64,000 nucleotides of DNA, taken from Porphyromonadaceae bacterium FC4 (GTDB taxonomy: Bacteria > Bacteroidota > Bacteroidia > Bacteroidales > Porphyromonadaceae). Positions within the stretch are counted from its first letter, which is position 1, and every line of letters begins with the position of its first letter. The DNA lies in NCBI GenBank assembly GCA_900120395.1, contig LT635553.1:28014-92013 (forward strand), written 5' to 3'. The translations under genes were made by a program, and so were the position numbers. Below are positions 8,952 through 18,200 of the stretch, in pieces. The notes under the pieces are model-generated. The model had not been told where the DNA came from. It saw nothing but the letters and a program-made list of their open reading frames with translations, and made no database searches.

Positions 8952-9992
8952 ATGAACACACTACAAAAAATAGTATACACCGGTATCCCAACACTATTGG
9001 CTACACTCGCCCTCACCATGAGTGGCTGCTCCAATGACTGGACTACACCGGAGTCCCTACCCATCAACCAGCCAACCATACAGACGCAAAACCCCGAGCT
9101 CTACGCCGAGTACCTGGAGGCACTGCGCCAGTACAAAAAGGAACCCCATACCATGGTCTACGGCTGGTACGACAATAGTGAGGCGACCCCCTACTCAAGA
9201 GCGCACCATATGACTGTGTTGCCCGACAGTATGGATGTCGTATGCCTACAGTACCCCGCCCTTATCCGGGGTTGGCAGATGGCAGAGATGGAGACGGTAC
9301 GCGAGGAAAAGGGTACCCGGGTCATTTACGACATCGACTTTGATCGCTTCAAGGCAGTATACAAGAGCAAGCAGGAGTCAGCCACAGAGGAGGCTCCGTA
9401 TGAGACAACGTTCCAAGACTTCCTACTTGATTCGCTACAGTATGCTCTGAGCCTCAACCAAAAGTACCACATGGATGGTATCTGTGTCCGATACATGGGC
9501 AAGTCAAAGATCCACCTGCAGCCCGATGAGCTAGCGCGGTACAACAATGAGGAGGCTCTATTCTTTGGAATCGTCTCCGACTGGGCACGACGCAACTCAT
9601 CGATGCATGTAGCATTCTTGGGCAACCCCCAAAATGTCTCCGACAAGACCTTCTTCGACCGTTGCCAGATGGTACTGGCATCAGCACTGACTGCCAGAAG
9701 CAAGGACGACTTTACGTTCACGCTACACATGGCAGGCACAGAGGGTGTACCGAGTGACAAAGTGGGCATCGTGGCATCCGGCACTTACGACAGCGACACC
9801 CACAAGGAAAAAGGCTATTTTGCCAACGGCACCTTAGCCGGCAGAGGGCTTGCTGAGTGGGCTCCCTACGACTACAATGGACAAAGAGTCCAAGCCGTAG
9901 GAATCCAAAACATCGGACCGGACTACTACAGTCCCAGTAGAGTGTACGATATATGTCGCACACTGATAGAGAAAACCAACCCTCATAAATAA
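8952..9992 (+). CDS. GH18-like lipoprotein without catalytic residues, probable surface glycan-binding protein
   Basis: 346-residue lipoprotein with lipobox Cys near residue 26 (TMSGC). The remainder has the spacing of a GH18 TIM barrel of the endo-beta-N-acetylglucosaminidase type. At the place of the catalytic signature DGxDxDxE it reads DGICVRYM (residues 175-182): the acidic residues and the general acid Glu are gone. Related N-glycan loci of gut Bacteroides and of Capnocytophaga contain similar GH18-fold proteins thought to bind and not cut glycans; I infer the same here. It starts one base after the SusD stop and is followed five bases later by the DUF1735-LamG gene. Confidence 0.78.
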   Translation: MNTLQKIVYTGIPTLLATLALTMSGCSNDWTTPESLPINQPTIQTQNPELYAEYLEALRQYKKEPHTMVYGWYDNSEATPYSRAHHMTVLPDSMDVVCLQYPALIRGWQMAEMETVREEKGTRVIYDIDFDRFKAVYKSKQESATEEAPYETTFQDFLLDSLQYALSLNQKYHMDGICVRYMGKSKIHLQPDELARYNNEEALFFGIVSDWARRNSSMHVAFLGNPQNVSDKTFFDRCQMVLASALTARSKDDFTFTLHMAGTEGVPSDKVGIVASGTYDSDTHKEKGYFANGTLAGRGLAEWAPYDYNGQRVQAVGIQNIGPDYYSPSRVYDICRTLIEKTNPHK

Positions 9993-9996
9993 GACG

Positions 9997-11169
9997 ATGA
10001 TGAAAAGATACAGCATAAAAGGATCGATAATCGCTCCCACTCTCGGTCTCCTATCGGCACTCTTTGTGTCGTGTACCTCGACAGACTTCGAGACCTTTGA
10101 AAACAAAACCTTCTCGTCTCAGAACCCCGTAGACCAGATCTTTCTCCGTGGAGAAAACGAAAAGGTCGGGATCATCAAGACAGCCATGGCGCAACCCGCC
10201 TCTGAGGCTGTCTCAGTGAGCTATGCAGTAGATCCGGGGCTATTGGCTACCTACAAGGAGGAAGCCAACGAACCGGGAGCGCTACTACTGGAGAATAAGT
10301 TTTACCAAATCGAGAACCCCAAGTCCATAATCCCCGTTGGCGGTGTCACCGGCAGCGACGTGGTTGTCTCCTTTCAGAACCTCTCTGAGCTAGACCTAGA
10401 CCAAGTGTACGTTCTACCTCTCTCGATCTCCGAGAGCTCTATAGAGGTACTCAAGAGCCGATCCAGGAGATACTTCGTCTTCCGCGGAGCCGCTCTGATC
10501 AACACGGTTGGTAACATCAACCAAAACTACCTCCGACACACCGGCAAAGGCAAGCTAAGCGCCCTTGAGCTAATGGGCGACTTCACAGCTGAGGCACTTG
10601 TTCGGGTGGACAAGTTTGGCAAGCTCATCAGCACCATCATGGGTGTTGAGGGTGGTGGCCTGATCCGTATCGGAGATGCCGGACTCCCCGACAATCAAAT
10701 CCAGTTCGCCGGCCCCAGAGGTAACGCCACCAATAGAGACTGGGTAGTGCCCACCGGAGAGTGGACACACATCGCACTGACCTATACCAAGAACGATGAC
10801 TTTGGCTCCGGTACGGTCCGGGTTTACATCAATGGCGTGGACAAGGGTGCAGGTGACCAAGAAATCTATGCCAATAGGTTCGACTGGGGTAGCACCTATG
10901 ACTTCTTCATCGGTAAGTCGTACGACGACGGACGATACCTAGAGGGTGACATCTCCGAGGTACGTGTCTGGAATCGTGTCCTCACCCCCGAGGAGATCAA
11001 TGCCAAAAACCACTTCTACACAGTCACTCCGGATGCCGAAGGCCTCATAGCCTATTGGAAGTTTGATGAGGCCGAGGGCAAAGTCATCAAGGACCACACC
11101 GCCAATGGCAATGACCTACAGGCGATGAATCCTATTGTCTGGAAAGCAGTTGAGCTACCCACCAAGTAA
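9997..11169 (+). CDS. DUF1735-LamG surface lipoprotein
   Basis: 390-residue lipoprotein (lipobox LFVSC, Cys about residue 26). Residues ~35-150 resemble a DUF1735 domain, a beta-sandwich common in glycan loci. Residues ~185-375 form a LamG/concanavalin-A-like domain: FTAEALVRVDKFGK, GEWTHIALTYTK, VRVYINGVDKG, FFIGKSYDDGRYLEGDISEVRVW, GLIAYWKFDEAEG. Both domain types usually bind carbohydrate or protein, so it is likely an additional surface glycan-binding protein of the locus. No catalytic motif is apparent. Confidence 0.88.
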   Translation: MMKRYSIKGSIIAPTLGLLSALFVSCTSTDFETFENKTFSSQNPVDQIFLRGENEKVGIIKTAMAQPASEAVSVSYAVDPGLLATYKEEANEPGALLLENKFYQIENPKSIIPVGGVTGSDVVVSFQNLSELDLDQVYVLPLSISESSIEVLKSRSRRYFVFRGAALINTVGNINQNYLRHTGKGKLSALELMGDFTAEALVRVDKFGKLISTIMGVEGGGLIRIGDAGLPDNQIQFAGPRGNATNRDWVVPTGEWTHIALTYTKNDDFGSGTVRVYINGVDKGAGDQEIYANRFDWGSTYDFFIGKSYDDGRYLEGDISEVRVWNRVLTPEEINAKNHFYTVTPDAEGLIAYWKFDEAEGKVIKDHTANGNDLQAMNPIVWKAVELPTK

Positions 11170-11183
11170 TGCAATAACGAGTC

Positions 11184-12581
11184 ATGAAACACAACCTATA
11201 CCATACACTATTCCTGCTGGCAGTCATCCCACTGGCACTTGCCACCGGCTGTGCCAAAGAGGAGATCAACCTGCCCGAGATAGACGAGAGCAGGTACCAA
11301 GTCCCGACCTCATCCGACTTGGAAAAGCTGCCCGTCTTTAGTCCCGAGTCCTTCCGAGGCAATCGCTTGGAGACACCATTTGAGTTCACCAAGGAGGACG
11401 AGCTGACCCTCACGTTCAAGTCCACACGAAAGGGCACAAGTGCCGCACTGGGCTCCCTCACGTATGATGAGCAAGCCCTGAGCGACTACAACCAAAAGAA
11501 TGGGACCAACTATGCCGCCTTTCCCGCAGAGGGAGTGACGATCCTCTCCCAGGAGGAGGAGGGTCGCGCCACCACGACCGAGCTGTCCCGTCGCATCAGC
11601 CTGACCCATGTCGAGGGGCTGCTCGCTGAGACAGTCTATGTCGTACCACTGACCTACAAGGAGGAAAAGGGGCGGACACAGTTCATTCCCGTCTTCGTGA
11701 GAGACCTATCGGGCTATCCGGGGACAGACAAGTCCACCGGCATCAAGATCTTCAGCTGCATGGAGGTCAACGACACCAACCCCCTCAATAACCTCCCCTT
11801 CACGCTCAAAAATAGTGGCAAGCAGCTGATCGATGTCGTCATCCTTTTCTCGGCAAACATCAACTACAACGAAGCCACCGGCAGAGCCTACGTCTACAAC
11901 AACGAAAACGTACAAGCGCTGCTCGACCACAGAGAGAAGTACCTCAAGCCCCTTCAGGACAGAGGTATCAAGGTGATCCTCGGCATCCTCGGAAACCATG
12001 ACCGTGCCGGGGTCGCCAACCTTGGAGACGAAGCCGCCAAAGACTTTGCGCGTGAGGTAAGTGCACTGTGCGATGCCTACAGCCTGGACGGAGTCTTCCT
12101 AGACGACGAGTACTCTAACTATGGTGCCGCCTCCGACACCCCGGGCTTTGTCTACCCATCCAGCGCAGCCTCTTCACGACTCTGCTACGAGCTCAAGCAA
12201 GCAATGCCCCAAAAGATGGTCGTCGCCTATGTCTATGGACGTATGGCACCGCTCATCAGCATCGAGGGCAAGCAACCCGGAGAGTACATCGACTACGCCC
12301 TGCACGACTACGGTAGGAGTGAAGACCTCGACCGCTACTACGCAGGACTGCCCCGAAAAGGATGGGGACTCTACTCACAGGAGTTCAACCGCGGAAACTA
12401 CGCCTACTCAGGACAGCTCAGGCAGATCCTCCAAAAAGGCTGTGGCGCACACATGATCTTTGCGATGGACCCCAACAGGCACAATGCCGGTCGACAGATC
12501 ATGGCCATGAGAGACATCGCTCGCTACCTCTTCAACGATGAATTGGTCTACGATGGCACGAGGTACCCAAAAGACTGGTAA
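11184..12581 (+). CDS. DUF1735-GH18 endo-beta-N-acetylglucosaminidase, lipoprotein
   Basis: 465-residue lipoprotein (lipobox LATGC). An N-terminal DUF1735 beta-domain (about residues 50-165) precedes a GH18 barrel. The catalytic signature is LDGVFLDDEYSNYG with Asp302, Asp307, Asp308 and the general acid Glu309; it closely follows the Endo H pattern DGxDFDDEY. Such enzymes cut the GlcNAc-beta-1,4-GlcNAc core of N-glycans and use the substrate N-acetyl group as nucleophile. In this context it should release glycans from host glycoproteins at the cell surface for the SusC/SusD pair. The first Asp of the DxxD motif is Phe305 here, so activity should be tested, but the essential DxE pair is present. 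Confidence 0.88.
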   Translation: MKHNLYHTLFLLAVIPLALATGCAKEEINLPEIDESRYQVPTSSDLEKLPVFSPESFRGNRLETPFEFTKEDELTLTFKSTRKGTSAALGSLTYDEQALSDYNQKNGTNYAAFPAEGVTILSQEEEGRATTTELSRRISLTHVEGLLAETVYVVPLTYKEEKGRTQFIPVFVRDLSGYPGTDKSTGIKIFSCMEVNDTNPLNNLPFTLKNSGKQLIDVVILFSANINYNEATGRAYVYNNENVQALLDHREKYLKPLQDRGIKVILGILGNHDRAGVANLGDEAAKDFAREVSALCDAYSLDGVFLDDEYSNYGAASDTPGFVYPSSAASSRLCYELKQAMPQKMVVAYVYGRMAPLISIEGKQPGEYIDYALHDYGRSEDLDRYYAGLPRKGWGLYSQEFNRGNYAYSGQLRQILQKGCGAHMIFAMDPNRHNAGRQIMAMRDIARYLFNDELVYDGTRYPKDW

Positions 12582-12602
12582 TCATAGCACATACATACCA
12601 AA

Positions 12603-14774
12603 ATGAAACAAATGAATAGCATAATGACCCGGATCGGGATCGTCGCTACTATTGCGCTACTCGCAGCAGCCTGTGGCAAGTCTGGTAGCACCGGCAACAC
12701 CCCATCCGAACCGGAAATAAACGAGTGGAAGCCCTCCGACCTGGCTACCACCGAAGAGGTGGTCTCCGTCAAGATCGGCGAGAGCTCCATCCAAGAGCTC
12801 AACATTGCCAAAGGGGCAGGCGAGTACAGCGCCTTTGCCGTTGATACATCGGTAGTGCGTGTCAAGCTTGTCGACAAGAAGATAATGCTGGAGGGACTGG
12901 ATCTCGGACGCACCGACGTCATCCTCTCCGACAAGAGCGGGAAGTACATCAAGGTCCCGGTCACCGTTTACCGCACCGATGAGATCACCCTCAGCACCAC
13001 CGATCTCACCGTGCCCGGTCTGCCTAAGTCAAGAAAGCGCATCGAGGTCGACATCCTCGACGGCAACGGAGGATACAGCTGCGAGAGCGACAACGAGCGA
13101 GTGATCGTGGGCATGGACCCAACGGGCAAAAAGGTCATCCTGAGCCTCAACTACGAGGAGGAGGACTTCACGGCCAACGTGACCGTCAAGGATCAGTCCG
13201 AGAAAGTAACGGTCCTCAAGGTCAAGGGCGAGATTACCGACAACCCCTTCACACCGGATGTCGTAGAGGAGATCCTCAAGCAGACCCCACGCTACTACTC
13301 CTACAATGGAGAACAGGTACACCTATGGAGTACGAACAACAAGCACGGCAGAAACAGCTACTTCTACGGAAGCAACCAGTGGGGCGAGGTCTACACGCTC
13401 ACCTTCTCCGGCGACCACACCACAGGAACCAAGGCAAAAGGCAGACTGGTCCTAAAGAGTAGGTACGGACGAAACATCGATACCGACGTCGATCTTGAGA
13501 TCCTCAAGGCGGACGGCACCACGGCATACATCGCCTACAAGTTCAAGGACAGCACCGGCAAGATCAACTACGGATACATTGTAGACCAAGACCTCAGCTC
13601 CACACCGGAGTCGCTCGAGCTGGAGAAGACGTCCCTGACCCTCACTCCGACAAAAGAAGAGCCGGAGACACTCACCGAGACCATCAAGATCAACTCCGGA
13701 GAAGGGCCATTTACCTTCACATCATCGAGAGAGACCATCGAGGTCAAGGAGGTAGAGGGGGATATGCAGATCACAGCTACGACCACTACTCAGAGGTACG
13801 ATGCCAACATCATAGTCACCGATGCCAATGACCAAAGGCAGACTGTCAACGTCACGGTCGAAGGGTTCTTGAAGCCCTTGGAGCTGAGTGAGCAAAACCT
13901 CTACATGCAGGGAGAGCGCGAGGGCGAAGCGATCACCGAGACCGTGGAGATCCTGAGCGGTGGCGGTGGCTATACCGTCGAGTCCGACACGCCGGACAAG
14001 GTGACCGCCACCCTGACCGGCAAGACCATCTCCATCGTGGCACAGTCCGGTGCAGAAGACTACACCGCCATCGTCACCGTAGGAGACCGCTACGACCAAA
14101 ACAGCCGAATCTACGTCAACGTCAAGCGCGCCAATGAAGTGGTCCTCTCCGAGCTAAAGGTATCCAAGAGCCGGGTGACTCTATCCGGTCAAAAGGGCAC
14201 CAAGGTAGAGGAGGAGGTATCCATCCTCTCCGGAGCAGGTGGCTACAGCGTAGTCTCCAGTGACCCAAGCGTCACTGCGACCCTCTCCGGGGACAAGATC
14301 CTCATCAGCGCTACGCCGGATGACAGTCAGCACACCGCCAATGTCACCCTTACGGACAGCAAAAACCAAGAGCTGGTGATCACCGTGACGGTACAGCCGG
14401 GCGCTTCTGCCGGTGGCGAATACGCCGACTTCTTGGCAGACAATACGGTCCGCTACTTCTTCCAAGGCGAGCAACCCCTTGACCTTCAGAATGCCCGATT
14501 CAACAAGAGACAGTTCCAGTATGGATTTGTCAAATATTCCAATCCTAGGACTGAGGTGAGCCTTTATGGTTTCACCGACCGAACCGTAGGTGTCAAGCAA
14601 AATGTACAGATCACAGTCCGCGGTGTTTGGAACAAAGAGTCCATGATGCAGCGGTACCCCGTTCGCTCACTCGAAGTCCTCCAAAATGACGGAACAAACC
14701 TGTGGATCAAGGTAACCTATGGGACAAATAGGAATACTTTAGCCACCCTGTTCATCTGTGATACGCTGCAATAA
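12603..14774 (+). CDS. Large lipoprotein with five Ig-like repeats and a duplicated unknown domain
   Basis: 723-residue lipoprotein (lipobox LLAAAC). Five beta-sandwich repeats share a core of the form I-x-x-G-x-G-x-Y/F: IAKGAGEYS, ILDGNGGYS, INSGEGPFT, ILSGGGGYT, ILSGAGGYS. They recall BACON/bacterial Ig-like modules. Two copies of a second domain, at about residues 215-335 and 605-723, share YYSYNGEQ versus YFFQGEQ and LEILKADGT versus LEVLQNDGT. I do not recognise that domain. The protein is the last of the N-glycan locus, 21 bases after the GH18 gene, so it is probably a long surface spacer or binding protein. Start ATG 12603; an internal ATG at 12615 is also possible. Confidence 0.82.
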   Translation: MKQMNSIMTRIGIVATIALLAAACGKSGSTGNTPSEPEINEWKPSDLATTEEVVSVKIGESSIQELNIAKGAGEYSAFAVDTSVVRVKLVDKKIMLEGLDLGRTDVILSDKSGKYIKVPVTVYRTDEITLSTTDLTVPGLPKSRKRIEVDILDGNGGYSCESDNERVIVGMDPTGKKVILSLNYEEEDFTANVTVKDQSEKVTVLKVKGEITDNPFTPDVVEEILKQTPRYYSYNGEQVHLWSTNNKHGRNSYFYGSNQWGEVYTLTFSGDHTTGTKAKGRLVLKSRYGRNIDTDVDLEILKADGTTAYIAYKFKDSTGKINYGYIVDQDLSSTPESLELEKTSLTLTPTKEEPETLTETIKINSGEGPFTFTSSRETIEVKEVEGDMQITATTTTQRYDANIIVTDANDQRQTVNVTVEGFLKPLELSEQNLYMQGEREGEAITETVEILSGGGGYTVESDTPDKVTATLTGKTISIVAQSGAEDYTAIVTVGDRYDQNSRIYVNVKRANEVVLSELKVSKSRVTLSGQKGTKVEEEVSILSGAGGYSVVSSDPSVTATLSGDKILISATPDDSQHTANVTLTDSKNQELVITVTVQPGASAGGEYADFLADNTVRYFFQGEQPLDLQNARFNKRQFQYGFVKYSNPRTEVSLYGFTDRTVGVKQNVQITVRGVWNKESMMQRYPVRSLEVLQNDGTNLWIKVTYGTNRNTLATLFICDTLQ

Positions 14775-14803
14775 AGCAAGCTAAGCACCGAAGTGTGAGG
14801 AAT

Positions 14804-14843
14804 AAGGAGGGTGTGTCAAAACAGATTTTGGCACACCCTCCTT
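14804..14843 (+). terminator. Terminator of the N-glycan locus
   Basis: An 18-bp stem: AAGGAGGGTGTG, one U-G pair, then CAAAA, closed by a 4-nt loop CAGA. It begins 30 bases after the last stop codon. Its stem belongs to the GGGTGTGTC family seen at several operon ends here. Confidence 0.85.
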
Positions 14844-14960
14844 TTACTATCTACACAGCGGGTCATTACTCCGATGAATGACGGAGTAGTGATCCGCTTT
14901 TTGCAGCTGGGACAGTCGGCTCCGAACCCCGTCTGTTTCGCCTCCGGATCAGGCGAAAGA

Positions 14961-15066
14961 AATTGGACGGATAGTAGCCAAAAGTTTCCTACTGGAAAGA
15001 GATCGCTTCTATCCGTGAAACCGTTTTCTTTCCTACTGGAAACATTTGGCTACTATCCATCAAATC
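14961..15066 (+). repeat. Dispersed intergenic repeat, copy 2, with an extra inverted box
   Basis: A full two-half unit at 14980-15066 is preceded by an inverted copy of the terminal box (AATTGGACGGATAGTAGC at 14961-14978). The unit is therefore partly flanked by inverted repeats, unlike the other copies. It lies upstream of the second SusC gene. Confidence 0.88.
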
Positions 15067-15109
15067 TATTTCCCAGTTGTAAGAGCGACACGATTTAGAT
15101 CTTTTTAGG

Positions 15110-15117
15110 TAGCTTTG
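15110..15117 (+). promoter_or_regulatory. -7 promoter box of the second SusC gene
   Basis: TAGCTTTG fits TAnnTTTG. The surrounding 100 bases are nearly identical to those at 37449-37456, before the third SusC gene. No convincing -33 TTG at the right spacing was seen. The leader would be about 95 nt long. Confidence 0.5.
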
Positions 15118-15216
15118 TCGGAGATAGGAAGGACTAGGCAGCCTTCACGGCAATTCATTTTAGAAGGTGGTTCAAAAAACCTTAACACATTACATATATT
15201 TCAAACCACAAGACTT

Positions 15217-18200
15217 ATGAAGAAACGTAACTTTAGGCAAGTACTCTCTCTTCTGGTCTGCGCGATTGCACTTCCTGCCATAGGGGGGGGTAATTCGCTA
15301 TATGCCAGCGGGTTAGAGAATCAGACCACAAAGAAAGTCACTCAGTCGGACAAGATCAAAGTCCGCGGTGTCGTGCAAGACACGACCGGAGAAGTAGTGA
15401 TCGGTGCCACGATCGTACTCGTCCAGGACGGGACCAAGGGCACAGTCACCAATATGGATGGCGCCTTTCAGCTCGACGGAGTCCCTGCAGATGGCACGCT
15501 CCGTATCTCCTATGTGGGGATGAAGACCCTCGACGTCCCCATCAACGGACAGACAGACTTCTCCATAGTACTCCACGATGACCAAGAGCTCCTCGACGAA
15601 GTAGTCGTCGTCGGCTACGGCACTCAGAAAAAAGCCAACCTCACCGGCGCCGTCGCTGCCATCAATGGTGAGGATATAGCCAAGCGACCCGTAGCCAACG
15701 CTCAGGTCATGCTGCAAGGACAGGTACCGGGTCTGCGCGTCAACCAAGGATATGGACAGCCCGGATCTGAGGGGGTATCGTTCAGAATCCGTGGACAAGG
15801 TACTTTTTCAAGTGCAGGCTCTGACCCTCTCATACTCATCAACGGTGTGCCCGGCGACATGTCGGCACTGGATCCGAGCGTCATAGAGTCGGTATCTGTA
15901 CTGAAGGACGCCGCTTCGGCTGCCATATATGGTGCGCGTGCCGCCAACGGTGTGATCCTCATCACCACCAAGGAGGGCACACAGGGAAAGACACATATTT
16001 CCTATCATGGCAACGTGGGACTGCACTCTGCCACACGCCTGTACGACCGCGTGACCAACTCTGTAGAGTACATGGAGCTCGCTAACCTGGCTCGCAAAAA
16101 CTCCGGGCAGGGGGAGGTATATCCCAGCGACTTCATAGACGCTTATCGCAAAAACTCCGGCAGTGACAAGTATCCCAGCTTTGACTGGCAGGGCTATATG
16201 TTCCGTACAGCCACTGTGCAGAACCACAACATCAACGTGACCGGAGGTACCGAGAAGGCCACCTACAACGTATCCCTCAACTTTGTAGACCAGCCCGGAA
16301 CTATGCGTGGCTTTGACTACAAGAAGTACAACACTACGGTGGACTTTACAGCCAAGCTAAACGACTTCATGAGGTTTGGGACCTACACCAACATGATGTA
16401 CGCAGAGATCGACCAGCCACGTCAGGGACAGTCGGATGCGTTCCTCTCCACGCTGTCACAGGCCCCCACCTACATGCCTTGGCTGCCTGACGACGGCTCC
16501 GGAGTCAAAAAGTGGACCGCAAGTGCCAGAGTAGGCGAAGAGCACAACAAAAACATGGTGGGCATCATCGCCGACAACGCTATGAAACGGCACCGCAACT
16601 TTGACATAAACACACAAATGTGGCTGGAGATAAACCCGGTGAAGGGGTTGACTTGGCACACAAAGGGAGCCACCAGACTAAGATCCGGCAAGACAAAGGA
16701 CTGGATAGGCAGCCCGACTCCGATCTACAACTACCATAGCGGAGAGCAGTCGGGAACACTCGACAAGGGTGGTGCCGGACTCACGGTATCAGACAGCCGC
16801 GTATTTTACACCAACTTCTACACCTACCTGCGCTACGACCTGGAACTTGCGGAGCAAGCTCACAAAATCAGCGCCATGCTGGGCTATAACCAGGAGAACG
16901 AGAAGACTGAAACACTTGGAGCGTATAGGAAGGAATATGCCTTTGACCTGCCAACCATCGATGCAGGAGGTAAGGCAAACTGGTCGAACAACGGTGACGA
17001 GTATGAATGGGCGATTCAGTCACTTTTTGGTCGTCTGAACTACAACTACAAGGAGCGTTACCTCTTCGAAGCCAACGTCCGTTACGACGGGACATCGCGT
17101 ATCTCCGAAGAAAACAGATGGGGTATATTCCCCTCCTTCTCAGGAGCATGGCGCGTGACAGAGGAACCATTCATGCAAGAGCTAAACTACGGCTGGCTAA
17201 ACAACCTGAAGCTGCGTGCAAGCTGGGGACAGCTCGGTAACCAGAACATCGGACTGTATCCCTATCAAGCGATGATAGCGCACGTAAGTGACTATCCATT
17301 CACTAAGACAACGGACGGAGTGGTCACCAGCTATCAGCAAACAGCATACGCCAACCGAGATATCAAGTGGGAGACGACCACCATCACGGACGTCGGCTTT
17401 GACCTGCAGGTGCTGAAAGGACTCAGCCTGACCTTTGACTGGTACAACAAGGTCACAAAGGACATCCTGCGCGACTCCCAAGTATCAAGTCTGCTCGGAC
17501 TGTCGGCACCTACCGTCAATAACGGTACCGTGAAGAACACCGGTGTCGAGCTCGCCATCAACTACAGCAATATGGTAACCTCCGGGGCTCTGGAAGGACT
17601 GCAGTACAACGCCGGGCTGTACTTCGATCACTCACGCAATACGCTCACCGAGTTCGGTGCTGAGGAGACAAGTGACTACTACATACGCCGTGAGGGACTA
17701 CCGTACAACGAGTACTACATGCTGGAGTGCATCGGTGTATTTGCCGACCAAAATGAGATAAATAACTCCCCCAAGCAGTACAATGACGACACTCAACCCG
17801 GTGACCTCAAGTACAGAGATATTTCCGGTCCCGATGGCAAGCCCGACAATAAGATCGATGACTACGACCGACGTACCTTCCCCGGACGCTTCCCGAGCTT
17901 GGAGTACGGTATCAACGCGAGCGCAAGCTGGAAAGGATTCGACCTATCGCTCATAGGACAGGGAGTGGCAGGCAAGAAGTTCTTCACCAACGGATGGGGT
18001 GTGCAGCCGTTCTTACAAGGTTCTGCGCCCAACTGCGACTACCTCGAGGGTATGTGGACCGAAGCCAATCCTCACGGCGCAAAGCACCCCAAGCTGTACT
18101 GGAGCGACCTGGGTGGCTCGAAGAATACTCGACCAAACTCGTATTTACTGAAAGATGCATCGTACTTCAGACTGAAGAACATCACCTTTGGCTATACGCT

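Noticed and set aside
11184-12581. GH18 gene as a chitinase
   Set aside because: The LDGVFLDDEYSNYG pattern, the DUF1735 domain and the locus context fit endo-beta-N-acetylglucosaminidases better than chitinases.
15115-15216. Upstream extension of the second SusC starting at a TTG
   Set aside because: It would start inside the -7 box and lacks a signal peptide; ATG 15217 opens a proper one.
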